This document shows, piece after piece, positions 25,996 to 35,526 of a stretch of 64,000 nucleotides of DNA. The stretch comes from Desulfovibrio piger. GTDB taxonomy: Bacteria; Desulfobacterota; Desulfovibrionia; Desulfovibrionales; Desulfovibrionaceae. The notes under the pieces were generated by a model, which was not told where the DNA came from, searched no databases, and saw only the letters and a program-made list of their open reading frames with translations. Position numbers and translations under genes: made by a program. Every line of letters begins with the position of its first letter. The stretch's first letter is position 1. Location: contig NZ_LT630450.1 in the NCBI RefSeq assembly GCF_900116045.1, positions 1,523,501 through 1,587,500 on the forward strand, written 5' to 3'.

Positions 25996-26519
25996 CGTTC
26001 GTAGCAAACGGTCTCGGAAAGGTGCTTTTTGGGGGGAAGGGAGCCCCTCATCTCTGCTGTCGATGCCCGTAAAGATCCTTCGTCGCTAACGGGCACGGCC
26101 CTTCGGGCCGCCATTCGGTCGTTACTCGCGTGAGAGGGGCCCCTATCCCCTCCCCAGCGCGCTTTATAAAAACTCTGACGCCGGTGCGTCACGAAATACG
26201 GCTTGATGGTCCTCTACCAAGCGGCATCGGCCCGACCGGCACCAGGCCCTCTGCCGCCCTCTCCAGGCCCCGGTCCCCTGCCCTGGCGCACGCTTCAAGC
26301 CACCCGCAATTCATAGGAACAGCCTCCCAAGAGCCCGCACGAAGGGAAACAGCCTGTCCTGCAAAAAAAACATCCATCATCCTCACAAAACGCTCCATTC
26401 AAACGGCCTTCTCCAAAAACAAAAAGGCCCTGCCGGAGGACCAGCAAGGCCAACAAGATCTTCATGTCACGACAGCCATCAGGGACCTGAATAAAAGGTT
26501 TTGGAAAGGTGGGGGGATC
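25996..26519. other. Intergenic stretch without a recognised gene
   Basis: About 520 bases between the SRP RNA terminator and the two-component genes. It contains short hairpins, for example GGCCC-TTC-GGGCC near 26098-26110 and a CCCCTC/GAGGGG pair around 26045 and 26132. A 94-codon minus-strand frame (25908-26192) crosses the SRP RNA and is not believed. No RNA gene or transposase remnant was recognised. Confidence 0.5.
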
Positions 26520-26563
26520 GGGGGGAGGGAGAACCTTTTCCCCGAAAAGGTTTCCCTCCCCCC
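26520..26563 (-). terminator. Long inverted repeat after the response regulator gene
   Basis: GGGGGAGGGA-(G)-AACCTTTTC pairs with GAAAAGGTT-(T)-CCCTCCCCC, giving about 19 bp with one bulge, 20 bases past the regulator stop. There is no long T run, but the stem is very stable. Confidence 0.6.
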
Positions 26564-26582
26564 GCAAACATCCTTCCCCGGC

Positions 26583-27962
26583 CTAATGTCCGGTGATGGC
26601 GTATTTCTTGAGCTTGTATTGCAACAAGCTCTTGGAGATGCCCAGCAGCTCGGCAGCCTTGACCTGCACCAGATCCGCGCGCACCAGGGCACGCCGGATG
26701 AGAGCGGCCTCGATCTTCTCCAGGGTATCGGCCAGATCCAGCTGCACGGGCAGCAGGTCCACGGCGCTCTTGAACTGCGAGTCCTCGTCCCGGATCTCGG
26801 CGGGCAGGTTGTCCACGTCGATGACCGTACCGGGCACCAGAACCATGCAGGATTCCACCACGTTCTCCAGCTGGCGGATATTGCCGGGCCACTCGTAGCC
26901 GCTCAGATAGTTGAGGGCCTCGGTGGTGAACTTCTTGGCCGGCATGTCGTTCTCGCGCGCCACCTTGTCCATGAAGTGGGCCACCAGCAGCGGGATGTCC
27001 TCCCGGCGCTCGCGCAGGGCCGGCAGGGGGATCTGCACCACGTTCAGGCGGTAATAGAGGTCGTCGCGGAAGGTGCCCTTCTCCACCATGGCGGCCAGAT
27101 CCTTGTTGGTGGCGGCCACCACGCGGATGTCCACCTCGATCTCCTCACCGCCGCCCACGCGCTCAAAGCGGCGCTCCTGCAGCACACGCAGCAGCTTGAC
27201 CTGCAGATCGGGCGTCAGCTCGGCGATCTCGTCCAAAAAGAGCGTGCCGCCGTCGGCCTGCTCGAAGCGGCCGCGCCGCATGGCCACGGCACCGGTGAAG
27301 GAGCCCTTCTCATGGCCGAAGAGCTCGCTCTCCAGCACCCCGGGGTTGAGGGCCATGCAGTTGACCGAGACGAAGGGCTTTTCCTTGCGCGGGCTGGCGT
27401 AATGGATGGCGCGGGCCACCAGTTCCTTGCCCGTGCCCGACTCGCCGGTGATGAGCACCGTGGAGCGGCTGGGCGCGGCGCGGTCCACCATGACCAGCAC
27501 ATCGCGGATGGCGCGGCTGCGGCCCACGATCTGGTGCACACTGTAGCGCTCTTCCATGGCTTCCTGCAGCAGACGGTACTGCCGGTGGGCGCGGGCCAGC
27601 TCCGTGGCGTTGTGGATGGAGAGCAGCAGCTCGTCGTTGGAGAAGGGCTTGGTGATGTAATCGAAGGCCCCGTATTTCATGGCCTCCACGGCGCTTTCGA
27701 TGGAGCCGAAGGCCGTCATGATGAGCACCGGGATGTAGGGCCAGCTCTTTTTCACATGCTGGAGCACCTCCCGCCCGGAGACCTTGGGCATCTTCATGTC
27801 CGTCACCACCACGTCCACTTCGCTCTCGGCCAGGAAGGCCAGGGCCGTCTCGGGATCGCTGATGGCGGTGACGGTGTAGCCTTCATCCTCCAGCAGGGTC
27901 TGCAACACCAGCAGATAGTTCTTTTCGTCGTCGATGACCAGAATATGCGATTTGTCACTCAT
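26583..27962 (-). CDS. Sigma-54-dependent response regulator (NtrC/ZraR type)
   Basis: The 459-residue protein has a receiver domain (phosphoacceptor Asp55 in VVVTDMKMP, with conserved Thr and Lys in LIMTAFGS and DYITKPF). The AAA+ domain carries [22 protein letters not shown] (a common functional variant of GAFTGA) and [13 protein letters not shown] Fis-like helix-turn-helix at the C-terminus reads [21 protein letters not shown]. It is paired with the histidine kinase upstream (180-base gap). The controlled genes are not evident; no -24/-12 site was seen in the immediate flanks. Confidence 0.93.
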   Translation of the reverse strand: MSDKSHILVIDDEKNYLLVLQTLLEDEGYTVTAISDPETALAFLAESEVDVVVTDMKMPKVSGREVLQHVKKSWPYIPVLIMTAFGSIESAVEAMKYGAFDYITKPFSNDELLLSIHNATELARAHRQYRLLQEAMEERYSVHQIVGRSRAIRDVLVMVDRAAPSRSTVLITGESGTGKELVARAIHYASPRKEKPFVSVNCMALNPGVLESELFGHEKGSFTGAVAMRRGRFEQADGGTLFLDEIAELTPDLQVKLLRVLQERRFERVGGGEEIEVDIRVVAATNKDLAAMVEKGTFRDDLYYRLNVVQIPLPALRERREDIPLLVAHFMDKVARENDMPAKKFTTEALNYLSGYEWPGNIRQLENVVESCMVLVPGTVIDVDNLPAEIRDEDSQFKSAVDLLPVQLDLADTLEKIEAALIRRALVRADLVQVKAAELLGISKSLLQYKLKKYAITGH

Positions 27963-28142
27963 GGTGTTTCTCCCGATACAGGCGTGGGGCGGCTCCGATC
28001 AGGCCCAGGACCGTATTGCCCGCAAAAAACTGATTCTCCACCCAGCGGCCCCGCCAGCGGGAGGCCCTGCATGGCCGGCCTGCGACACCCTCTTGCTCCA
28101 GACTGCCCGCAGGCACGGCGGCAGTCCGGCATACGGAGACGC

Positions 28143-29732
28143 CTAGCCCTCTTTGCCGGGCTCCGGCGTCCCGCCTTCCCTGCCGGCAGCGGGCCGGGCG
28201 GCCGTCTCCCCGCCTTCCGCCGCGGCGCACTGGACTTCCGCCGTGGCAGGGGCGACGGCCGGAGCTTCAGGCTCTTCGGGCTGCTCAGGCTCCGCCGCGG
28301 GCAGCAGGATGCGCACCAGGGCCCCGCCTTCGGGCCCGTTCTCCAGCTGGATCTCGCCGCCGTGGCTGTTGATGATGGAACTGACGATGGGCAGGCCCAG
28401 GCCCGTGCCGCCGTCCTTGGTGGTGAAGAAGGGATCCAGCACGCTGTCCAGCAGGGCCGGATCGAAACCCGGTCCCGAGTCCAGGACCTCCAGCACCACG
28501 CGCCCGTCGTCTGCGCGGCTGCTGATGTGGATGATGCCCGGCCCGTCCATGGCCTGCTGCCCGTTGACCAGGATGTTGTAGATGGCCCTGTAGAGCAGGT
28601 CCTTGTCACCGCGCACCCACAGGCCGGGCGAGGTGGCCCGTTCCACGGCCACGCCCACGCGGCCCAGCTCCCCTTCCAGAAAGGCCAGCACCTGGCCCAG
28701 CACCAGATCCAGATCCACCAGGTCCTGACGCGGCTGGCGGGGACGGGCATAGTCCAGGAAATCGTTGACCGTCTGCGACAGGCGGACGGATTCGTCATAG
28801 ATGGCCTGCAGGATGCGCGAGGTCCCGGCATCGGCCTTGCCCATGCGGCGCTGCAGCAGCTCGGCGCTGGAGCGGATGATGCCCAGCGGGTTGCGTATCT
28901 CGTGGGCGATGCTGGCGATGACGCGCCCCATGCTGACCAGCTTCTCGTTGCTGTGCAGTTCGTTCTCCAGCTGGCGGTTCTTGGCCATGCGGTCGGCCAG
29001 GACGCGCTCCGCCCGCTGGATGAGCATCAGGAGCAGGGCGAACATGATGACCGACGACAGCAGGCAGGTCACCACCACCACGCCCTGGAAAAGCAGGATC
29101 TGCTCGTAATCGCCGGTGATGTCCTGCGTGAGCTCCAGCGCCCCCATGATGGGCGGTTCCGCCCCGGGCTGGAGCGGCTCCCCGCGCAGGGGATAGAGGG
29201 TCCGCAGGACAAAGGTCCCCGGCGGCAGGGGCAGGTGGAACAGGGCCCGCCAGTCCGGGATATTGGAGATCAGCTCCGGCTTGGGCACACCGCCGCGCAG
29301 GGTGCTGTCCAGGCTTTCCGGGCCCACGCCCATGCGGCCCAGTTCTTCCCGGCTGGTGGAATAGGCCACCACGCGCGTGAAGTCGTAGATGCGCAGGCGT
29401 TCCATGGGCAGGCCGTGGACCACGGACTGCACCACCTGATCCAGCCTCTCGTACTGGCTGGGCTGGCGCAGGGCGATGCGGCCGTGGGCCAGCAGGGTGG
29501 GCAGGGCGAAACGCCGGTAGATCTGGTGGTTGAGGTTCTCGGCCAGCAGGCGGGAAAAGTTCTCCTGCCGTGTCAGCAGGGCCTCGCGCGCCGAATTGGC
29601 GATGAAGAACGACAGGACCAGACTGGTGGCCATGATGACCAGCAGCGAGAGCCAGGACAGCGTTCGGGCATAGCTCAGCGGCAGATCCTGCTCTGCCGTC
29701 GCCCCCGCTGCGGCGGTGCCACCTTTGAACAT
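28143..29732 (-). CDS. Membrane sensor histidine kinase
   Basis: The 529-residue protein has two membrane segments (about 27-47 and 225-245) that bracket a periplasmic sensor of some 175 residues with no recognised ligand motif. The kinase core has the H box SIAHEIRNPLGIIRSS, N box IYNILVNGQQAM, G1 LDSGPGFDP and G2 GTGLGLPIV. It ends in a Pro/Glu/Ala-rich tail of about 60 residues that is probably disordered. It should phosphorylate the NtrC-type regulator encoded next. This pattern resembles the ZraSR/AtoSC class of envelope or metabolite sensors. Confidence 0.92.
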   Translation of the reverse strand: MFKGGTAAAGATAEQDLPLSYARTLSWLSLLVIMATSLVLSFFIANSAREALLTRQENFSRLLAENLNHQIYRRFALPTLLAHGRIALRQPSQYERLDQVVQSVVHGLPMERLRIYDFTRVVAYSTSREELGRMGVGPESLDSTLRGGVPKPELISNIPDWRALFHLPLPPGTFVLRTLYPLRGEPLQPGAEPPIMGALELTQDITGDYEQILLFQGVVVVTCLLSSVIMFALLLMLIQRAERVLADRMAKNRQLENELHSNEKLVSMGRVIASIAHEIRNPLGIIRSSAELLQRRMGKADAGTSRILQAIYDESVRLSQTVNDFLDYARPRQPRQDLVDLDLVLGQVLAFLEGELGRVGVAVERATSPGLWVRGDKDLLYRAIYNILVNGQQAMDGPGIIHISSRADDGRVVLEVLDSGPGFDPALLDSVLDPFFTTKDGGTGLGLPIVSSIINSHGGEIQLENGPEGGALVRILLPAAEPEQPEEPEAPAVAPATAEVQCAAAEGGETAARPAAGREGGTPEPGKEG

Positions 29733-29804
29733 GTGACGCTCCAGTCCGCCGTGCCCGGCCCCCGATACGGCAGGCCGGGGGCACGGCAGGAAAAAACGGG
29801 ATCC

Positions 29805-31145
29805 CTAGAAGCTCTCGGGCTCCTGTGCCACGGCCAGATAGGCGGCAAGGTCGGCGGCCTCCCGGGGATGACCGGACGCCCCCAGCCGGGTGTTGGCCAG
29901 GCGCTTGCCCAGCTCCACAGCGGGCTGGTCCAGCGGGTTGATGCCCATGAGCCAGCCGGTGAGGACCGTGGCCGCTTCCAGCAGCAGCATCATGCTGCCC
30001 GCCGCGCGGGGCGTGCATTCGCCCATCTCCATGTGCAGCAGGGGCACACCGCTCTTGCACAGGGCCATGCGCGTGCCCAGGCCCTCGGCTTCCAGCAGGG
30101 CCCCGAAGGGCTTGCCGCGCAGCCAGGCCCAGGCCTCCGGCAGATCCTGGCCGAAATGCCGTCCCTGCTCCAGCCCCCGGGCGGTCACGAAGAGGCAGCC
30201 CTTGTCGCGCTGGCCGTCCAGGAACATCTGGTTGACGGAATGCTGGTCCGTGACCCCTGTGGCGGGCACGGGCATGATGCCCTTGCCCTCCTTGCCCAGG
30301 CTCTCGGCCCAGAGCTGGGCGAACCAGGGGCCGTAGGTGGCCCATTGCGGCACATAGCAGAAAAAGATCAGCTGGCTGTAGCCGCGGCTCTCCAGCGCGT
30401 TGGCCCAGCAGGCCAGATGGAAGGCGGGATGCCCGGCAAGGCAGGACGGGTCCCGGGCCAGGGGCAGGGCCACGGCGGCCGCCCCGTCCAGCAGGGCCTG
30501 CCAGTCGATGCCCAGAAAGGCGGCGGGCAGCAGGCCCACGGCCGACAGGGCCGAATAGCGGCCGCCCAGGTTGTCCGGCACTTCCAGCGAATCCAGCCCG
30601 TACCGGGCGGCTTCTTCACGCAGGAAGCCCTTGTGCAGGTCCGTGACCACGATCATGTGCTCGTGCCAGCCCTCGCCCAGGGCCCGGCGCAGCCAGTCCC
30701 GGCAGAGGAAATACTGGGCCAGGGTCTCGATGGTGCCGCCGGATTTGCTGATGCAGACCACGGTGGTCTCGCGGGGCGGCAGCTTGGCCAGCCAGCTCTC
30801 GAAGGTGGCGGCGCAGACATTGTCCGCGATCCAGAGGCAGGGGCCGTCGTGGCAGGGGCCATCCTGCCCGGGCGCGAAGGCGCGCTGCAGGGCGCGGGCG
30901 CCCAGCGCGGAACCGCCGATGCCCAGCACCAGCATGTGGCGCCGGGCACGGACCCGGGGCAGCAGGGGCGGCAGTTCCCGCTCCAGGCGTTCCCGGTAGG
31001 GCATGGTCAGGAAGGGCAGCAGCCCCTGCGCACATTCCGTTTCCAGACGGCGCGCCAGTTCCGGCGCACGCGCGGCGAAAACAGCGGCAGCGTCCCGCTG
31101 CAGGCGGCCTGCATAGGCGCGGGACCATTCAAGCGTATGCATCAT
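29805..31145 (-). CDS. pgi: Glucose-6-phosphate isomerase
   Basis: The 446-residue protein has the sugar-isomerase signatures LGIGGSALGARAL, VCISKSGGTIETLAQY and, near the C-terminus, GINPLDQPAVELGK, which fits the second GPI signature. It interconverts glucose-6-phosphate and fructose-6-phosphate in the cytoplasm. GGGGAGGACACC precedes the first of two adjacent ATGs. Length fits the short bacterial GPI form. Downstream lies a G+C-rich inverted repeat (about 29761-29785) without a T run. Confidence 0.94.
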   Translation of the reverse strand: MMHTLEWSRAYAGRLQRDAAAVFAARAPELARRLETECAQGLLPFLTMPYRERLERELPPLLPRVRARRHMLVLGIGGSALGARALQRAFAPGQDGPCHDGPCLWIADNVCAATFESWLAKLPPRETTVVCISKSGGTIETLAQYFLCRDWLRRALGEGWHEHMIVVTDLHKGFLREEAARYGLDSLEVPDNLGGRYSALSAVGLLPAAFLGIDWQALLDGAAAVALPLARDPSCLAGHPAFHLACWANALESRGYSQLIFFCYVPQWATYGPWFAQLWAESLGKEGKGIMPVPATGVTDQHSVNQMFLDGQRDKGCLFVTARGLEQGRHFGQDLPEAWAWLRGKPFGALLEAEGLGTRMALCKSGVPLLHMEMGECTPRAAGSMMLLLEAATVLTGWLMGINPLDQPAVELGKRLANTRLGASGHPREAADLAAYLAVAQEPESF

Positions 31146-31249
31146 GGTGTCCTCCCCGTAGGTGAGGTGTCTTCCGCAAGGGAAGCCGAAAGGCCCGGCA
31201 GGGCCGGAAAGGGGCCCGGAGCGGCATCACCACGGTGCCGCTCCGGGGA

Positions 31250-31603
31250 TCAGAACAGTTTCAGGGGCCTGGGGGCGAAGAAGCGCCGCCGCACGTCCTT
31301 GTAGGTCTGCGGCCGCACGCCGAAACGGTAGCGCCACAGCACGCAGTCCCCGCGGGCGGCGCACTGGCGCACGTCGGCACGGCTGCCCGCGCACATCATG
31401 CACTGCCCGCGGATGACGCGCAGGGCACGGCGCGGCGCATCGGGACCATGCCATTCCGGGCGGCCCTCCGCTTCGATGGCGGCCATGCGCCAGCCCCACA
31501 GGGGGCAGTCCTCATCCGCGCACTGGCGCACGGAACGGGAGGAATTGCCCTGACATTCAAGACAGAATTGCCGGATGGCGGCAACAGGGCCGGGATTGGC
31601 CAT
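31250..31603 (-). CDS. Small protein with two Cys-rich knuckles
   Basis: The 117-residue protein contains two similar modules: CLECQGNSSRSVRQCADEDC-PLW (about residues 14-36) and CMMCAGSRADVRQCAARGDC-VLW (about 68-90). Each gives C-x2-C ... C-x4-C plus Leu-Trp, suggesting one metal-binding knuckle per module, probably zinc. Similar knuckles are recalled from phage and delta-proteobacterial proteins of unknown role. It lies 12 bases after the YchJ-like gene and 104 bases before pgi. The start at 31603 is the only reasonable one. Function unknown; nucleic acid binding is only a guess. Confidence 0.72.
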   Translation of the reverse strand: MANPGPVAAIRQFCLECQGNSSRSVRQCADEDCPLWGWRMAAIEAEGRPEWHGPDAPRRALRVIRGQCMMCAGSRADVRQCAARGDCVLWRYRFGVRPQTYKDVRRRFFAPRPLKLF

Positions 31604-31615
31604 GCATCCCCCCGC

Positions 31616-32128
31616 CTAGGCCGATTCACGGCCGCAGCACTTCTTGTATTTTTTGCCGCTGCCGCAGGGGCAGGGATCGTTACGGCCCACCTTGGGCTCG
31701 GGACGGCGATAGGCCTTGGGGCGGCGGGCCACGCCGTCCACATAGTACAGCTTGCCGTCCTTGCGCTGGAAAAAGCTGCGTTCGCCGATCTGGCGCACGG
31801 AGCCTTCCAGTTCGTAGTAGGCATAAAATTCGGCCGTGTCGAAGAGCTCGCCGTTCCCGCCTTCGGGCTGGTCCTTTTCACAGGGGCCCATGTCCAGGCG
31901 CAGCCAGTGGACGTCACGGGTCTGCTCTTCCAGCATCTGGGCGGTCAGATCTTCGCGATAGGCGGGATGGGTGGTCTCCACCAGATAGTCGAATTTGCCG
32001 AGGCAGTAGGCGCTGAAGCGCGAACGCACCATGGTGCCGGCATCATCGGGCCAGGCCCTGCCTTCCAGATAGGGACCACAGCATTGATCCAGAGGGCGGC
32101 CACTGCCGCAGGGACACAGTTCAGACAT
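31616..32128 (-). CDS. YchJ-family protein with SEC-C metal-binding motifs at both ends
   Basis: The 170-residue protein starts [17 protein letters not shown] and ends [19 protein letters not shown], so it has a SEC-C zinc motif at each terminus. The NTF2-like YchJ core between them reads [23 protein letters not shown]. The same architecture is seen in E. coli YchJ (UPF0225), of unknown function. SEC-C motifs contact ribosomes or SecB-like partners in other proteins. It is followed at 12 bases by the Cys-rich protein gene. Confidence 0.88.
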   Translation of the reverse strand: MSELCPCGSGRPLDQCCGPYLEGRAWPDDAGTMVRSRFSAYCLGKFDYLVETTHPAYREDLTAQMLEEQTRDVHWLRLDMGPCEKDQPEGGNGELFDTAEFYAYYELEGSVRQIGERSFFQRKDGKLYYVDGVARRPKAYRRPEPKVGRNDPCPCGSGKKYKKCCGRESA

Positions 32129-32395
32129 CTTGCAGGTTCATCCTTGTTATGACAGCTGCCATGACGGGGGCCACGGCGCCTGACAAGTGTAGCCCATGCC
32201 CGCCCCGGCGGCAAGCGGGACAGGGAACGGCGGAACGGGACGCTTTGCGGGGCAGGCGCTGTTCCCGGGCCCGCCGCCCTTCGCCCAGGCCGCTGCCGGA
32301 CACCCCGGGCGGTGCCTGACCTCCCCGCGCATGGCCCTGCCGGAAAGACCGCCCCGCATATGGCCGCCACACGTCCGGGCCACCACAGGAGACGG

Positions 32396-32423
32396 AAAAG
32401 GGGCCCCCTGCCGGGGAGCCCCT
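32396..32423 (-). terminator. Terminator after the 280-residue membrane protein gene
   Basis: On the minus strand GGGGCTCCCC-GGCA-GGGGGCCCC forms a stem with one bulge and is followed by TTTT. It lies about 28 bases past the stop at 32452. The remainder of 32129-32395 shows no gene. Confidence 0.7.
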
Positions 32424-32451
32424 CCATGCGCCCTTCACAAGGGGAAAAACG

Positions 32452-33294
32452 TCAGTCGCGCGGTGCGGAAAGCCGCACATAGCAGCTTTCCGGGAGGCCG
32501 GATGCCGGCAGGTCCCCGGCAGCCAGGCGCCATTCCATGCAGGTGGCGGCCTTTTTCTCCAGTCTGGCCCGGCCCAGCCGCCGTCCGCCGGCATCCACCA
32601 CCTCGCACAGGGCCCCTTCGGCGGGGCCTTCCTTCCTGGAGCCCGGGCACCAGAGCAGCAGGCTGCCGTCCTTCTGGGGCGCCGTGCGGAAGACCTCGCT
32701 GAAGCCCGCCTGCCAGAGCAGGCGGACGATGCGCCGGCCGCACAGGAAGGAGAGCAGGCCCGGCACGATGCCGATACAGGCCAGGATGCCGGACAGCCAG
32801 AAGGGGTTGAACCCCAGCAGGGACACGGTCAGGGAAAAGGAGCCCTGGCGCAGGCTGGCGGTGTCGCTCCAGACAGTGATCTCGTAGCGCTGCGTGGCGC
32901 TGGCCGGTGTGCCGCGCACCCGGACGCTCAGCGTGTAGGTGCCGGGGGCAGCCCCGTGCTCCGCCACGATCTCGCCGCGCCACATGGCGTTGCCGAACCA
33001 GTAGCTGGCAAAAAAGCCGTCCAGGCGGAAAGCCAGCGGCGCGCCTTCCGGGGCCACGGAGACCAGCAGGTCGCTGTCCCGCGGCTTGTCGATGCCGATG
33101 GGGCCGGAAAGCATGGTGCCCTGCCCGGCAATGATGTCCAGATGGCTGGATCCGGCCCGCATGAGGCCCTGCAGACCGTCCGCAAGGACGAGGACGGCCA
33201 GCCCCAGCACAAGGGCGGCCAGCAGGCCCGTGCGGCGCTGGCGTTCTTTGAGGGCCGGCAATGTCTGCCAGAAGGAAAGGGGGGTGTCGCTCAT
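32452..33294 (-). CDS. Membrane protein of unknown function with two anchors
   Basis: The 280-residue protein has a cytoplasmic N-terminus (SFWQTLPALKERQRR), a membrane segment (GLLAALVLGLAVLVLADGLQG), then about 125 residues probably outside the cytoplasm with beta-rich character (GTYTLSVRVRGTPASATQRYEITVW). A second membrane segment follows (PFWLSGILACIGIVPGLLSFL), then a C-terminal cytoplasmic domain. No family was recognised. The upstream neighbour on the same strand is another small membrane protein, 110 bases away. Confidence 0.7.
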   Translation of the reverse strand: MSDTPLSFWQTLPALKERQRRTGLLAALVLGLAVLVLADGLQGLMRAGSSHLDIIAGQGTMLSGPIGIDKPRDSDLLVSVAPEGAPLAFRLDGFFASYWFGNAMWRGEIVAEHGAAPGTYTLSVRVRGTPASATQRYEITVWSDTASLRQGSFSLTVSLLGFNPFWLSGILACIGIVPGLLSFLCGRRIVRLLWQAGFSEVFRTAPQKDGSLLLWCPGSRKEGPAEGALCEVVDAGGRRLGRARLEKKAATCMEWRLAAGDLPASGLPESCYVRLSAPRD

Positions 33295-33404
33295 GGGAAC
33301 AGTCTAGAAGAAGAGGGGCCTTCCGGCAAGCCCGCCGCCTCCGCTTCGGGCCCCGGCCCAAAGCGGCGGGGACGGAGGGCGGCGGGCTTTTCCGGAGGCG
33401 AATG

Positions 33405-33719
33405 TCAGCGAACGATCCCCAGACGGTCCCGGGGCTGTTCCAGCACCCGCCAGTAGACCAGGCTGGCGCCCTGCCGGGGCAGTTCGATGTAGGTGGCGCC
33501 TTCATCGGCATACAGCTGGCGGATCTTGCGGATCAGGGCGAACGCCCCCATCCAGACAGGGATGGAGATGCCAAAGAACCAGAGGCAGAACGTGCCCATG
33601 GAGGACATGGGAGCACGGGACGCCATGTACATGCCCAGGAAGACAGCGGCGATCATCACCACGTTGGCGGCGATGCGGACGATGCTGCAATACAGGGAAC
33701 GCTTGTAGCTGCTGGTCAT
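33405..33719 (-). CDS. Small membrane protein of unknown function
   Basis: The 104-residue protein starts MTSSYKRSLYCSIVRI and has two membrane helices (ANVVMIAAVFLGMYMASRA and MGTFCLWFFGISIPVWMGAFALI). AAGGAG lies 8 bases before the ATG at 33719; the longer frame to 33755 lacks such support. It sits between the DUF4881-like lipoprotein terminator and the 280-residue membrane protein. A long G+C-rich inverted repeat (33329-33393) follows it. Confidence 0.65.
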   Translation of the reverse strand: MTSSYKRSLYCSIVRIAANVVMIAAVFLGMYMASRAPMSSMGTFCLWFFGISIPVWMGAFALIRKIRQLYADEGATYIELPRQGASLVYWRVLEQPRDRLGIVR

Positions 33720-33753
33720 GGCGGGCTCCTTGGCGGGAAGAGGGTCTCTTATC

Positions 33754-33787
33754 AAAAGACTGCCGGGAAAGGGTCTTCACGGCAGTC
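33754..33787 (-). terminator. Terminator after the lipoprotein / TauE set
   Basis: Minus strand: GACTGCCG (33787-33780) pairs with CGGCAGTC (33765-33758) and TTTT follows. It lies about 65 bases past the stop at 33851 and ends the DVU0148-0150-like operon. Confidence 0.8.
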
Positions 33788-33850
33788 TCGTCTGGAGGGA
33801 GGGGTGGGGGGCGGAGGGGCCGCCCCCCTGGTTGTGGATGCTGCTGTTGC

Positions 33851-34441
33851 TTACTTCTTGAAGATGTTGGTGCGGGTGATGTTCATGAACCGCAGGGCCT
33901 GATGCTTGGCATTTTCCTTGTAGTACATGCGGACTTCGTCACCGGCTTCCCAGGTGGCCGGGGGCATGTCCAGCTTGTCGGCAGGGATGGTGAAGGTCAC
34001 CAGGGCCTGCAGGCGGCCGGAGTATTCGGTCACGGTCATCTTGTCCTTGTCGATGATGGGGAAGGTCTTGCCCTGCACCTTGGGATGGGTGCGCTTGATG
34101 CCCTTCTCCACATCGGTGAACTGCACGTTCAGGACTTCCAGAGCCTTGGTCGCGGGGTTGTAGATGGTGACGGTGGACTTGTCGAGGTCGAACATCACGC
34201 GGCCGCCGGGGACGGGCAGGGGACCGATTTCAGCCGGGTCGGCGGGCAGGGTGTACTCATGGATGCCGCCGGAGTAGTGGGGGTTGAGCTGGTCATGGTT
34301 GACGTCCAGCACCACCAGCAGGGTTTTGGTTTCGGGGTTGAAGGCCACGCAGCGGCCCTGTTCCACCTGGCCGAATTCGCACGCGGTCAGACCGAGGCTG
34401 AGCGCCAGTACCAGAGTCAGAATTACGTTACGCATTCTCAT
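33851..34441 (-). CDS. Lipoprotein of the DVU0148/DUF4881 type
   Basis: The 196-residue protein has a lipoprotein signal ending LTAC (Cys21) and a compact beta-rich domain (CVAFNPETKTLLVVLDVNH, VEKGIKRTHPKVQGKTFPI, TWEAGDEVRMYYKENAKHQALRFM). It resembles the lipoprotein found beside a TauE-type transporter in D. vulgaris (DUF4881, from memory). The gene follows the transporter by 11 bases, so it is part of the sigma-54-controlled operon. A role as binding or accessory protein on the periplasmic face of the transporter is an inference. Confidence 0.8.
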   Translation of the reverse strand: MRMRNVILTLVLALSLGLTACEFGQVEQGRCVAFNPETKTLLVVLDVNHDQLNPHYSGGIHEYTLPADPAEIGPLPVPGGRVMFDLDKSTVTIYNPATKALEVLNVQFTDVEKGIKRTHPKVQGKTFPIIDKDKMTVTEYSGRLQALVTFTIPADKLDMPPATWEAGDEVRMYYKENAKHQALRFMNITRTNIFKK

Positions 34442-34452
34442 GTGCTGCCTCC

Positions 34453-35508
34453 TTAACCCTGGCGCTTCTTGGCTGCGAGTTCAGCCTTGGCGCCCTGCAC
34501 CATACGGACGGCGATGTAGATGGAGATACCACTCACGAAGCCCAGAACCACCACGGTAGCCACGCCATTGATGAAGCCGGAGTAGGCGGGGAAGTAAGGC
34601 TGGATGAGCTTCAGGATCACGGAAGCGAGGCAGCCCAGCACGGCGGTACCGAAGGCGACGCGGATGCCGTAACCCTTGATGTACTTGGTGGCAACGGCGC
34701 CGATCTGGGCACCCACGGCGGCCCCGATCAGCATGATGAGGGCGGCCACGAGTTCAACACGACCCTTGTAGGTGAACGAAGCGGCGCCGTACAGGCCGGA
34801 GATGGCCACTTCGAAGAGGTCCGTACCCACGGCCACGTGGGTGGGGCAACCGACCAGGTACACGAGGGCGGGCATGCGGATCAGACCGCCGCCGATACCG
34901 AGGATACCGGCCAGCCAGCCAGTGGCGAGGGACATCACGACGGGCAGCCACATGGAGCAGTAGATGCCGGCGGCGTGGTAGTGGACCATGGGGGGAATGC
35001 GGATGGCGTGCAGCTTGGAGGCCCAGTCGATACCGGTAGCGGTCTTGGACAGTTCCTCACCGCGGGCAGCGGCTTCGCGTTCCTTCTTCTTGCGCAGGGC
35101 CACGTCATGGAAGACCATCCAGGCCATGGCGATCAGCAGCACCACGTACAGCCAGCGCACGACCTGGTCGACGGAACCCAGGCGTTCCAGCCACATGAGC
35201 ATCTGGGCGCCCAGTTCCACGCCCACGATGGTACCGACCAGCATGGTCAGACCGAGCTTGTAGTCAACGTTGCCGAACTTGCCGTGCCGCAAGGTCGAGA
35301 TCAGGGATTTGCCGGCCATGTGGGCCATGTCGGTGCCCACGGCGAAGGCCATGGGGAAGCCGAGGATGTTCAGACCGGGGGTAACCATCCAGGCACCGCC
35401 CATACCAAAGAAACCACCGATGATGCCGACGCCGAGGCCCAGAATGATCAGACCGGGCCAGAAAATCGTCACGCCGGAAATGGGCATCAAAACATACAAC
35501 CAATCCAT
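34453..35508 (-). CDS. TauE/SafE-type anion transporter (DVU0149-like)
   Basis: The 351-residue membrane protein has the duplicated TauE signature: LGLGVGIIGGFFGMGGAWMVTP and GWLAGILGIGGGLIRMPALVYL, here the two half-repeats about 160 residues apart. A cytoplasmic loop rich in Lys/Glu (LRKKKEREAAARGEEL) separates them. It is longer than the TauE-type exporter at 12551 and belongs to a different branch. Codon use is strongly biased, suggesting high expression. It starts 18 bases after the small membrane protein gene. Substrate unknown; sulfite or a sulfonate is plausible in a sulfate reducer. Confidence 0.88.
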   Translation of the reverse strand: MDWLYVLMPISGVTIFWPGLIILGLGVGIIGGFFGMGGAWMVTPGLNILGFPMAFAVGTDMAHMAGKSLISTLRHGKFGNVDYKLGLTMLVGTIVGVELGAQMLMWLERLGSVDQVVRWLYVVLLIAMAWMVFHDVALRKKKEREAAARGEELSKTATGIDWASKLHAIRIPPMVHYHAAGIYCSMWLPVVMSLATGWLAGILGIGGGLIRMPALVYLVGCPTHVAVGTDLFEVAISGLYGAASFTYKGRVELVAALIMLIGAAVGAQIGAVATKYIKGYGIRVAFGTAVLGCLASVILKLIQPYFPAYSGFINGVATVVVLGFVSGISIYIAVRMVQGAKAELAAKKRQG

Positions 35509-35526
35509 GTTTTCCTCCCTTCCGGC

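Noticed and set aside
25908..26192. A 94-codon minus-strand frame
   Set aside because: It overlaps the SRP RNA and its terminator; no ribosome site and no recognised family.
26130..31304. A plus-strand open frame of 1724 codons over the two-component and pgi genes
   Set aside because: It lies antisense to three well-supported genes, has no recognisable domain and shows the His/Gln/Gly/Ala-rich composition typical of G+C-rich shadow frames.
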